Below are positions 56,928-64,000 of a DNA stretch of 64,000 bases, in pieces. The first letter of the stretch is position 1; every line of letters starts with the position of its first letter. The translations under genes were made by a program, and so were the position numbers. Location of the stretch: contig NZ_FMZZ01000001.1 of assembly GCF_900101685.1 (NCBI RefSeq), positions 124,001-188,000 of the forward strand, given 5' to 3'. The DNA comes from Actinokineospora iranica. GTDB taxonomy: Bacteria > Actinomycetota > Actinomycetes > Mycobacteriales > Pseudonocardiaceae. The notes below the pieces were generated by a model that ran no database searches, was not told where the DNA came from, and saw nothing but the letters and a program-made list of their open reading frames with translations.

Positions 56928-58735
56928 CCGCCACCCTGCCCCGGCCCGCCCCGCAGGCCGCCGCGCCTGCGTCCCCGGCCCCGCGCTGGGAACGGCCCGC
57001 TCTCCTCGCGCTGCTCGCCGCGGCCGCGCTGCTGTACCTGTGGGACCTCGGCGCGACCGGCATGGCGAACCAGTTCTACGCCGCAGCCGCGCAGGCGGGA
57101 ACCATGGACTGGAAGGCGCTGTTCTTCGGCTCCCTCGACCCCGGCAACACGATCACCGTGGACAAGCCGCCCGCGGCGATCTGGCTGATGGCGCTGTCCG
57201 GGCGGATCTTCGGCTTCTCGGCGTGGACCATGCTCGTGCCGCAGGCCCTCGCGGGCGTGGCGGCGGTGTGGCTGCTGCACGCGACGGTCCGCCGCTGGTC
57301 CGGGCCGGGCGCGGGCCTGCTGGCGGGCGCCGGGCTCGCGCTCACCCCGGTGGGCGCGGTGATGTTCAAGTTCAACAACCCCGACGCGCTGCTGGTGCTG
57401 CTGCTGGTGGCGGGCGCGTACTGCACCGCGCGGGCGGTGGAGCAGGCGAGTCCGAAGTGGCTGCTGCTCGCGGGCGCCGCTGTCGGGTTCGGGTTCTTGA
57501 CCAAGATGTTGCAGGCGTTCCTCGTGCTACCGGCGTTCGGTTTGGTCTACCTGCTCGCCGCTCCGACGGGCCTGGGCAAGCGGCTCTTGCACCTCGCGGG
57601 CGCGGCAGTCGCGGTGGTCGTGTCGGCGGGCTGGTTCATCGCGGTCGCCGACCTGTGGCCCGCGGCGTCGCGGCCCTACATCGGCGGGTCGGCCGACAAC
57701 AGCGAGTTGGACCTGGCCCTGGGCTACAACGGGCTCGGGCGGATCTTCGGCAACGGCATAGCGCCGCCCGCGGCGGGCAACACCGGGTTCGGCGGCGAGA
57801 CCGGGTGGTTCCGCATGTTCGGCGCCTCGTTCGGCTCCGAGGTGTCCTGGCTGCTGCCGACGGCGCTGATCGGGCTGGTCGCGGGCCTGTGGTTCACCCG
57901 CCGCGCCCCGCGCACCGACCGGACCAGGGCGGCGCTGGTGCTGTGGGGCGGCTGGCTGGTGGTGACCGCGGCGGTGTTCAGCCACATGGAGGGCACCGCG
58001 CACCCGTACTACGCGGTGGCGCTGGCGCCCGCGATCGCCGCCCTGGTCGCGGTCTGCTGCCGGGAGCTGTGGCGGGGCCGCGACCACGCGCCCGCCCGGA
58101 TCGTGCTGGCGGCGATGGTGTCGGTGGCGACCGGCTGGGGCTTCGTCCTGCTCGCCCGCGACGGCGAGTGGCTGCCGTGGCTGCGCTGGGTGGTCGCGGC
58201 GGTCGGGGTGGCGGCGAGCACGGCGGTCGTGGTCGGCGCGCACCAGTTCCGGCGGGCCGCCGCCGCGGTCGCGGTCGCCGCGCTGGTCGCCGGGTTCGGC
58301 GGGACGGCCGCGTACACCCTGGCCACCACGGCGGTCCCGCACAGCGGGTCGCTTCCGATGTCCGGCCCCGTGGGCGCGGACGGCGCCATGACGACCGGCC
58401 GGATGGGCATCGAGGTCAGCCCGGAGATGGTGGCGGCGCTGCGCGCGACGACCGGCACCTGGGCGGCGGCCAGCACCGGCTCCCAGGGCGCGGCGAGTCT
58501 GCAGCTGGCCAGCGGCCGCCCGATCATCCCGATCGGCGGGTTCTCCGGCGGGGACCCGGCGCCGACCCTGGCCCAGTTCCAGTCCTATGTCGCCGCCGGG
58601 CAGGTGCGCTACTACGTTCCCGGTGGCATGACCCGCAGCGGCGGTGGCGAGATCTCGACTTGGGCGCAGGAGAACTTCGCCGCGGTCACGATTGGCGGTG
58701 AGACGGTGTACGACCTGAGCCTGCCGCTCGGGTGA
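56924..58735 (+). CDS. GT39-family membrane glycosyltransferase (YkcB-like), copy 2
   Basis: A 603-residue paralogue of copy 1: MANQFYAAAAQAG, ITVDKPPAAIW, MFKFNNPDALLVLLLVAGAY and a GNGIAPPAAGNTGF loop. Its ATG overlaps the GT2-GtrA stop, so the two are cotranslated. About 11 hydrophobic segments precede an outer domain (about 470-603) with GFSGGDPAPTLAQFQSYVAA, matching copy 1's GFNGTDPAPTLDEFQRLVAE. Codon use is normal GC-ended, unlike copy 1. Confidence 0.92.
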   Translation: MTATLPRPAPQAAAPASPAPRWERPALLALLAAAALLYLWDLGATGMANQFYAAAAQAGTMDWKALFFGSLDPGNTITVDKPPAAIWLMALSGRIFGFSAWTMLVPQALAGVAAVWLLHATVRRWSGPGAGLLAGAGLALTPVGAVMFKFNNPDALLVLLLVAGAYCTARAVEQASPKWLLLAGAAVGFGFLTKMLQAFLVLPAFGLVYLLAAPTGLGKRLLHLAGAAVAVVVSAGWFIAVADLWPAASRPYIGGSADNSELDLALGYNGLGRIFGNGIAPPAAGNTGFGGETGWFRMFGASFGSEVSWLLPTALIGLVAGLWFTRRAPRTDRTRAALVLWGGWLVVTAAVFSHMEGTAHPYYAVALAPAIAALVAVCCRELWRGRDHAPARIVLAAMVSVATGWGFVLLARDGEWLPWLRWVVAAVGVAASTAVVVGAHQFRRAAAAVAVAALVAGFGGTAAYTLATTAVPHSGSLPMSGPVGADGAMTTGRMGIEVSPEMVAALRATTGTWAAASTGSQGAASLQLASGRPIIPIGGFSGGDPAPTLAQFQSYVAAGQVRYYVPGGMTRSGGGEISTWAQENFAAVTIGGETVYDLSLPLG

Positions 58736-58752
58736 GGTCTTTGGACCTGGGA

Positions 58753-58804
58753 CAGCGGCGTCGGTCCCGCGTAGGCTCCCGTCCACTCGGTTCCGACGCC
58801 GCTG
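58753..58804 (+). terminator. Possible terminator of the glycosyltransferase operon
   Basis: cagcggcgtcgg (58753-58764) pairs perfectly with ccgacgccgctg (58793-58804); the 28-nt loop is long for a terminator. Confidence 0.4.
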
Positions 58805-58862
58805 GGAAGGTGGGCCGTGCACGACGTCGCGACGCCGCCCGGCGGCCCGCGCCACCGTCGCT

Positions 58863-59225
58863 TTGGAGGCGGTGGCCGCTATCACTGACCAGCAGTCGCC
58901 GCCCCCGTCGCGCTCCAGGCCCGATGTGGACGCCGCGCCCACCCCCGGCGGACCCACCCGCCTCACCGGCCACGCCGACCTCAGCAACCGGCCGGACTTC
59001 GAGCAACTGCTGCTCGCCCTGTGCAGGCAGGCCTCCGGCGATGTCCACCTCGACCTGGCCGAACTGGACTTCATCGATGTGTCCGGAGTGATCACTCTGC
59101 TGCGGGTGGCCAGGACCCTGCCCGAGGACAGCCACCTGGTGCTGCGGAACCCGCCGCCGTCGATGCGCCGCATCCTGGAGGTGCTCGGCCCGGCCGTGCG
59201 CGACGCGAGCCTGCGCGTCGAGTGA
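58863..59225 (+). CDS. STAS domain protein (anti-anti-sigma factor-like)
   Basis: A 120-residue protein, TTG 58863 or GTG 58872; the annotated start is uncertain. The STAS core (about 30-120) has LTGHADLSNRPDFEQLLLAL, DVHLDLAELDFIDVSGVITLL with Ser at the phosphorylation position, and a last helix PPPSMRRILEVLG. In partner switching such proteins bind anti-sigma kinases and are dephosphorylated by PP2C enzymes like that at 46 kb (inference). It converges on the next gene, 4 bp away. Confidence 0.78.
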   Translation: MEAVAAITDQQSPPPSRSRPDVDAAPTPGGPTRLTGHADLSNRPDFEQLLLALCRQASGDVHLDLAELDFIDVSGVITLLRVARTLPEDSHLVLRNPPPSMRRILEVLGPAVRDASLRVE

Positions 59226-59229
59226 CGGC

Positions 59230-59856
59230 TCAGCTGGCCAGGATGGCCCGCACCTCGGCGTCGGTGACCTGGGTGAAGTCGCCGTACCAGCGGCCGACCG
59301 CGCCGAAGTCGCTCGGGGTGTGCACGCAGACGAACTCGTCGGCGATGGCACGCAGGTGCCCCAGGATGGCGTCGGGGGCGACCGGAACGGCGAGGACCAC
59401 GCGGGCGGCGCCGAGATGGCGGACCACCTGGACCGCCGCGGCGACCGTGGAACCGGTGGCGATCCCGTCGTCGACCACGACGACGGTTCGCCCGGTGAGG
59501 TCGCGTGGTTCTGCCGGGCCGCGCAGCACATCGGCGCGGCGGCGCAGCTCGGCCTTCGCCCGCTCGATCGATGGCTTGACCTGCGACCAGGACAGCTCCA
59601 GCATGGCCAGGACCTCCGGAGCGCGCACGACCACACCGCCCTCGCCCACCGCGCCGATGGCCAGTTCCGGGGAGCCGGGCGCGCCGATCTTGCGGACCAA
59701 CACGATGTCGAGGTCCGCGCCGAGGCGGTCGGCGACCGCTGCGGCGACCGGGACGCCGCCGCGCGGGAGGCCGAGGACGACCGGGTCCCGCTCGCGCAGG
59801 TGCTCCAGCCGCGCGGCGAGGATCTGGCCCGCTTCGGGTCGGTCCGCGAAGCGCAT
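59230..59856 (-). CDS. Phosphoribosyltransferase domain protein
   Basis: A 208-residue type I PRTase. The PRPP-binding loop is VVVVDDGIATGSTV, with LGLPRGGVPVAAAVADRLG and LVRKIGAPGSPELAIGAVGEGG upstream, and a C-terminal hood (HTPSDFGAVGRWYGDF). Predicted to act on a base or nucleotide, though many such actinobacterial proteins have no known substrate. It is divergent from the MmyB-type regulator, with a palindrome between. Confidence 0.85.
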   Translation of the reverse strand: MRFADRPEAGQILAARLEHLRERDPVVLGLPRGGVPVAAAVADRLGADLDIVLVRKIGAPGSPELAIGAVGEGGVVVRAPEVLAMLELSWSQVKPSIERAKAELRRRADVLRGPAEPRDLTGRTVVVVDDGIATGSTVAAAVQVVRHLGAARVVLAVPVAPDAILGHLRAIADEFVCVHTPSDFGAVGRWYGDFTQVTDAEVRAILAS

Positions 59857-59870
59857 ACGCCAAGTGTGCT

Positions 59871-59885
59871 TTACCTACGAGGTAA
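59871..59885. promoter_or_regulatory. Operator-like inverted repeat between divergent genes
   Basis: ttacct (59871-59876) and aggtaa (59880-59885) flank acg, a perfect 6-3-6 inverted repeat. It overlaps the -35 region expected for the regulator's promoter. Confidence 0.45.
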
Positions 59886-59908
59886 TCGCCGTTCGTCGTG
59901 CCGGTCCG

Positions 59909-59914
59909 TAGCGT
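59909..59914 (+). promoter_or_regulatory. Candidate -10 box of the MmyB-type regulator
   Basis: TAGCGT, 6 nt before ATG 59921; leaderless arrangement. Confidence 0.4.
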
Positions 59915-59920
59915 CGAGCC

Positions 59921-60712
59921 ATGACCATGGCGTACGCACCCGAGCGCTCGGTCGGCGCGCTGCTCCGTCAGTGGCGCGAGCACCGCAGGCTCAGCCAGCT
60001 CGACCTGTCTTTGCAGGCGGAGGTCTCGACCCGGCACCTGAGCTTCGTGGAGACCGGCCGGTCGGCGCCGAGCCGGGAGATGGTGCTGCACCTGTCCGAC
60101 ATCCTCGGGCTGCCGCTGCGCGAGCGCAACCAGATGCTGCTGGCCGCCGGGTACGCGCCGGTCTACAGCCGAACCGCGCTGGACTCGCCCCGGATGACCG
60201 CGGTTCGGACCGCCGTGCGCCAGGTCCTCACCGGACACGAGCCTTATCCGGCGGTCGCCGTGGACCGGGGCTGGCATCTGGTCGACGCGAACGACAGCCT
60301 GCGGGCCCTGCTCCAGGGCGTCGCGCCCGGTCTGCTCGCGCCGCCCGCGAACGTGCTGCGGATCAGCCTGCACCCCGACGGCCTCGCGCCGCGCATCGTC
60401 AACCTCGGCGAGTGGCGGGCGCACCTGCTGGCCCGGCTGCGCGGGCAGATCACGCTCACCGCGGACGAGAAGCTGGCCGCGCTGCACGACGAGCTGTCGG
60501 CCTACCCGTGCGCGCAGCCGGAACCGGAGATCGACCAGCACGCCGCCGACGTCGTGGTGCCGCTGCGGCTGCGCACGCGGGACGCCGAACTCGCGTTCTT
60601 CGGCACGGTGACCACGTTCGGCACGCCCTTGGACATCACCGTCGCCGAGTTGGCCATCGAGTCGTTCTTCCCGGCCGATCAGGCCACGGCGGAGGCGTTG
60701 CGCGGCCGGTAG
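59921..60712 (+). CDS. MmyB-type helix-turn-helix transcriptional regulator
   Basis: A 263-residue regulator. XRE-type helix-turn-helix at about 12-70 (LLRQWREHRRLSQLDLSLQ, VSTRHLSFVETGRSAPSREM), then the MmyB ligand-binding PAS-like domain (about 95-255; ERNQMLLAAGYAPVYSRT, YPAVAVDRGWHLVDANDS, APPANVLRISLHPDGLAPRI). MmyB members often control a neighbouring oxidoreductase. Its 3' end overlaps rhaB by 34 bp in convergence. ATG is likely read from a leaderless transcript. Confidence 0.92.
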   Translation: MTMAYAPERSVGALLRQWREHRRLSQLDLSLQAEVSTRHLSFVETGRSAPSREMVLHLSDILGLPLRERNQMLLAAGYAPVYSRTALDSPRMTAVRTAVRQVLTGHEPYPAVAVDRGWHLVDANDSLRALLQGVAPGLLAPPANVLRISLHPDGLAPRIVNLGEWRAHLLARLRGQITLTADEKLAALHDELSAYPCAQPEPEIDQHAADVVVPLRLRTRDAELAFFGTVTTFGTPLDITVAELAIESFFPADQATAEALRGR

Positions 60713-62097
60713 CGGCGCAGCGGCTGGGTGCGGCGCACCAGGTCGCGCAGGACGGGCAGGTCGCCCGGCAGCGCGCCGATGCCCCGGGCCTGCACGAGCA
60801 CGTTGCCCAGGGCGGCCGCCTCGACCGGTCCGGCCACGACCGGCAGCCCGCACGCGTCGGCCGTCGCCTGGCACAGCAGCGCGTTGCGGCTCCCGCCGCC
60901 GACGATGTGCACGACGTCGATGTCCCGGCCGGACAGTCGGCGCGCGTCGTCCAACGCGCGCCGGTAAGCGGCGGCGAGACTGTCCACAACGCACCGGGTG
61001 ATCTCGCCGGGGGTGCGTGGAACGGGCTGGCCGGTGCGGGCGCAGTAGTCCGCGATCCTGGTCGGCATGTCCGCGCCCGCCTCGTTCGGCGGCAGGAACA
61101 CCGCGTCGTCGGGGTCGACGACCGCGCCGAACCCGGCGTGGGCCGCCGCCTCGGCCAGCAGCGCGTCGAGCGGCACGCCCGCCCACACCCGCCTGCACTC
61201 TTGCAGCAGCCACAGTCCCATGACGTTGCGCAGGTACCGGACGGTGCCGTCGACGCCGCCCTCGTTGGCGAAGTTCGCCGCCCGGCTCTCGGCACTGAGC
61301 ACGGGGGCGGTCAGCTCGATCCCGACCAGCGACCACGTGCCGCACGAGACGTAGCCGAAGCGCTCCCCCGCCGCGGGCACACCGACCACGGCCGACGCGG
61401 TGTCGTGCGAGGCGACCGCGGTCACCGGCAGCCGGTCGGACAACCCGGTCGCGGCGAGCACGTGCGGCAGCAGGTCGCCGCGACCGCTGCCGGGCTGGCG
61501 CAGCGGCGGGAACAGCGACGGACGCGCCGACACATGGGCGAGCAGCGTGGGCGAGAACTGTCCGGTGTGGATATCGAGCAGCTGCGTCGTGCTCGCGTTG
61601 GTGTACTCCGTGCCGAGGTCGCCGGTGAGCCAGTAGGTCAGCAGGTCCGGGATGAGCAGGAGCGTGCTGGCCCGCGCGAGACGGGGTTCGGCGGCCAACT
61701 GGTAGAGGGTGTTGAACGGCAGGTACTGCAAGCCGGTCGTCTCGTACAGCGTGTCCGCGCCGATGGCGTCGCGCAGGCGCGGGGCGATCTCGCGGGTGCG
61801 GTCGTCGCGGTGGCTTACCGGGTTGCCGATAAGCGCGCCGGTCTCGTCTAACAGGCCGTAGTCGACCGCCCAGGAGTCGATGCCGACGCTGGCCATGCCG
61901 GGCCCGGCGGCGCGCAGACCGTCCAGAACGCCCCGGTAGAGCCGCAGGACATCCCAGTGCAGCGTGTCGTGGACCCGGATCGCGCCGTTGCGGAACCGGG
62001 TCACCTCGGCCAGGGTGAGCCGGTCCGGCTCGACCCGGCCGACCATGACCCGGCCACTGGACGCCCCGAGGTCGACCGCGGCGACAGCGGTGCTCAT
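60679..62097 (-). CDS. rhaB: Rhamnulokinase RhaB
   Basis: A 472-residue FGGY-type kinase that phosphorylates L-rhamnulose. ATP loop VDLGASSGRVMVG near residues 9-21, sugar-binding WAVDYGLLDETG, GTWSLVGIELTAPV and VHIVGGGSRNALLCQ, the family's adenosine motif. ATG 62097 overlaps the stop of the upstream aldolase/dehydrogenase (ATGA), so the two are cotranslated in a rhamnose catabolic operon that runs leftward. Confidence 0.95.
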   Translation of the reverse strand: MSTAVAAVDLGASSGRVMVGRVEPDRLTLAEVTRFRNGAIRVHDTLHWDVLRLYRGVLDGLRAAGPGMASVGIDSWAVDYGLLDETGALIGNPVSHRDDRTREIAPRLRDAIGADTLYETTGLQYLPFNTLYQLAAEPRLARASTLLLIPDLLTYWLTGDLGTEYTNASTTQLLDIHTGQFSPTLLAHVSARPSLFPPLRQPGSGRGDLLPHVLAATGLSDRLPVTAVASHDTASAVVGVPAAGERFGYVSCGTWSLVGIELTAPVLSAESRAANFANEGGVDGTVRYLRNVMGLWLLQECRRVWAGVPLDALLAEAAAHAGFGAVVDPDDAVFLPPNEAGADMPTRIADYCARTGQPVPRTPGEITRCVVDSLAAAYRRALDDARRLSGRDIDVVHIVGGGSRNALLCQATADACGLPVVAGPVEAAALGNVLVQARGIGALPGDLPVLRDLVRRTQPLRRYRPRNASAVA

Positions 62098-64000
62098 CGC
62101 AGGAACGCGGCGGCCACGCCCGCGTCGACCGGGATGTGCAGCCCGGTGGTGTGCGACAGGTCGCCGCCGGTCAGCGCGAACACCGCCGCGGCCACGTGCT
62201 CGGGCAGCACCTCGCGTTTGAGCAGGGTGCGCTGGGCGTAGAACGCGCCCAACTCCTCTTCCGGCACCCCGTACACGGCAGCGCGCTGGGCGCCCCAGCC
62301 GCCCGCGAAGATCCCGGACCCGCGCACCACGCCGTCCGGGTTGACCCCGTTGACCCGGATTCCGTGCTCGCCGAGTTCGGCGGCCAGCAGCCGGACCTGG
62401 TGCGCCTGGTCGGCTTTCGCCGCGCCGTAGGCGAGGTTGTTCGGCCCGGCGAACACGGAGTTCTTGCTGGAGATGTAGACGATGTCGCCGCCCATGCCCT
62501 GCGCGATCAGCAGCCGCGCCGCTTCTCGGGAGACCAGGAAGGAGCCCTTGGCCAGCACGTCGTGCTGGCGGTCCCAGTCGGCGGCTGTGGTGTCCAGCAG
62601 CGACTTCGAGATCGACAGCCCGGCGTTGTTGACCACCAGGTCCACGCCGCAGAACGCGAGCGCGGCGCGCTGGAATGCCGCGGCGACGGCGTGCTCGTCG
62701 GTCACGTCCGCGGTGGCCGCGACCGCGCCGATCTCCCTCGCCACCCGCTCGGCGGACTCCGCGTCCCGGTCGGCGACGACGACGCAGGCGCCCTCGGCCG
62801 CGAGCCTGCGCGCGATGGCCCGCCCGATCCCGGAGCCGCCGCCGGTCACCAGGGCCACCCGGCCCGCCAGGGGTTTCGGCGGGGGCATCCGGTGCAGCTT
62901 GGCCTCTTCCAGCGCCCAGTACTCGATGCGGAACTTCTCGCGCTCCTCGATCGGCGCGTAGGCGGACACCGCTTCCGCGCCGCGCATCACGTTGATCGCG
63001 TTGACGTAGAACTCGCCCGCGACGCGCGCGGTCTGCTTGTCCTTGCCGAAGCTGAACATCCCGACCCCGGGCACCAGCACGATGGCCGGGTCGGCTCCGC
63101 GCATCGGCGGGCTGTCGGGGTCGGCGTGCCGGTCGTAGTAGGCGCGGTAGTCGTCACGGTAGGCGGCGTGCAGTTCACGCAGCCGGGCGATGGCGTCCTC
63201 GATCGGGGCGGTCGGCGGCAGGTCGAGGACAAGCGGGCGGACCTTGGTGCGCAGGAAGTGGTCCGGGCAGGACGTGCCGAGCGCCGCGAGCGCCGGGTGC
63301 TTCTCGCGGGCCAGGAAGTCCAGGACGACGTCGCTGTCGGTGTAGTGGCCGATCTGCCGGTTGTCGGTGGACGCCAAGCCACGCACGACCGGGGCCAGCA
63401 CCGCCGCCCGGTCGTGCCGCTCGGCGGTCGGCAGCGGCGCGTAGCCGGGGATCGCCGCGCCGAACGGCTCGGCGGCGCCGTGCTCGTCGAGGTATGCCTG
63501 GGCGCGGGCGATGATCTCCAGGGAGTTCGCCTCGCACTCGGCGCTGGTCTCGCCCCAGGCGGTGATGCCGTGCCCGCCGAGGATCACCCCGATCGCGGCC
63601 GGGTTGGCCGCGCGGACGGCGGCGATGTCCAGGCCGAGTTGGAAACCGGGCCGCCGCCAGGGCACCCAGGCGACCCGGTCACCGAAGCACGCCTTGGTCA
63701 GCGCCTCGCCGTCGGCGGCGGTGGCGAAGGCGATGCCCGCGTCCGGGTGCAGGTGGTCGACGTGCGCGGCGTCGAGCAGGCCGTGCATGGCGGTGTCGAT
63801 CGACGGTGCCGCGCCGCCCTTGCCGTGCAGGCAGTAGTCGAACGCGGCGACCATCTCGTCTTCGCGCTCGACGCCGGGACAGGTGTCCGCCAGCGCCCGC
63901 AGCCGGTCGAGGCGGAGCGCGGCCAGCCCGGCCTCGGTCAGGGTGCCGAGGTCGCCGCCGGAACCCTTGACCCACAGCAGGTCCACCGGTTCCCGGGTCA
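62094..64000 (-). CDS. Bifunctional rhamnulose-1-phosphate aldolase/short-chain dehydrogenase (N-terminus beyond window)
   Basis: Open to the right edge: the frame stays open upstream of 63986 (TREPVDLLWVKGSGG), and members have about 35 more residues ahead, so the start is outside. The N-terminal class II aldolase (about 370 residues; LLWVKGSGGDLGTL, ILGGHGITAWGE, HVDHLHPDAGIAFATA with metal histidines) cleaves rhamnulose-1-phosphate; the C-terminal SDR (LVTGGGSGIGRAIARRLA, NNAGLSIS, YGAAKADQAHQ with Tyr and Lys) oxidises lactaldehyde. This fusion is the actinobacterial RhaD/LadA-type enzyme. It shares four bases with rhaB. Confidence 0.93.
   Translation of the reverse strand, partial: TREPVDLLWVKGSGGDLGTLTEAGLAALRLDRLRALADTCPGVEREDEMVAAFDYCLHGKGGAAPSIDTAMHGLLDAAHVDHLHPDAGIAFATAADGEALTKACFGDRVAWVPWRRPGFQLGLDIAAVRAANPAAIGVILGGHGITAWGETSAECEANSLEIIARAQAYLDEHGAAEPFGAAIPGYAPLPTAERHDRAAVLAPVVRGLASTDNRQIGHYTDSDVVLDFLAREKHPALAALGTSCPDHFLRTKVRPLVLDLPPTAPIEDAIARLRELHAAYRDDYRAYYDRHADPDSPPMRGADPAIVLVPGVGMFSFGKDKQTARVAGEFYVNAINVMRGAEAVSAYAPIEEREKFRIEYWALEEAKLHRMPPPKPLAGRVALVTGGGSGIGRAIARRLAAEGACVVVADRDAESAERVAREIGAVAATADVTDEHAVAAAFQRAALAFCGVDLVVNNAGLSISKSLLDTTAADWDRQHDVLAKGSFLVSREAARLLIAQGMGGDIVYISSKNSVFAGPNNLAYGAAKADQAHQVRLLAAELGEHGIRVNGVNPDGVVRGSGIFAGGWGAQRAAVYGVPEEELGAFYAQRTLLKREVLPEHVAAAVFALTGGDLSHTTGLHIPVDAGVAAAFLR

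Noticed and set aside
57527-61345. A 1272-codon minus-strand open frame
   Set aside because: It crosses several well-supported genes on both strands and has no motif; a typical high-GC artefact.

Overview
The window is chromosomal DNA from a high-GC actinobacterium. It carries a complete Pup-proteasome set (PafA, Dop, Pup, PrcB, PrcA, Mpa/ARC), the mycothiol ligase MshC and a mycothiol-dependent-type enzyme. Gene order resembles the Mycobacterium tuberculosis Rv2097c-Rv2130c neighbourhood (pafA, prcA, prcB, pup, dop, mpa, trmI, RecB-like nuclease, hisE, PAC2, mshC), with extra genes that suggest a member of the Pseudonocardiales. The genus is inference only. Nearly every base is coding. I see no rRNA, tRNA, CRISPR array, insertion sequence or phage gene.

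Layout: 0-31 kb is the proteasome and mycothiol neighbourhood. pafA sits about 8.7 kb from prcA; the gap holds a PAP2/diacylglycerol-kinase fusion, an SDR, a LysR regulator and two peptidases. dop-pup-prcB-prcA and mpa read leftward. Three tandem paralogous Pro/Gln-rich membrane proteins plus a related lipoprotein follow, then trmI, a site-2 protease, a RecB-family nuclease, hisE, PAC2 and mshC. At 30-31.5 kb an intracellular-type subtilase overlaps a small protein that looks like a detached subtilisin propeptide.

31.5-50 kb is mixed: an aminotransferase, a voltage-sensor-like membrane protein, a MEDS/ATPase regulator, the helicase HrpA, a two-component pair, a three-gene signalling operon (receiver-PP2C phosphatase, CHASE3-type kinase, Rcp1-type receiver), an unusual zinc-ribbon SDR, and AlkB. 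Two copies of a 146-150 bp structured palindrome lie at 41.1 and 47.2 kb, each followed by short degenerate repeats. LexA-like boxes precede alkB and a DUF6319-like gene.

50-59 kb looks like one regulated envelope unit. An OmpR-type regulator and kinase are followed by two YkcB-like GT39 glycosyltransferases and a GT2-GtrA fusion. CACAG direct repeats at exact 11-bp spacing lie upstream of the regulator, the first GT39 gene and the GT2 gene, almost the same distance from each start codon; a two-copy version precedes the divergent DUF5666-like gene.

59-64 kb ends with a STAS protein, a phosphoribosyltransferase, an MmyB-type regulator and the end of a rhamnose catabolic operon (bifunctional aldolase/dehydrogenase, then rhamnulokinase). 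Many genes look leaderless, with a TANNNT box 6-7 nt before the start codon.
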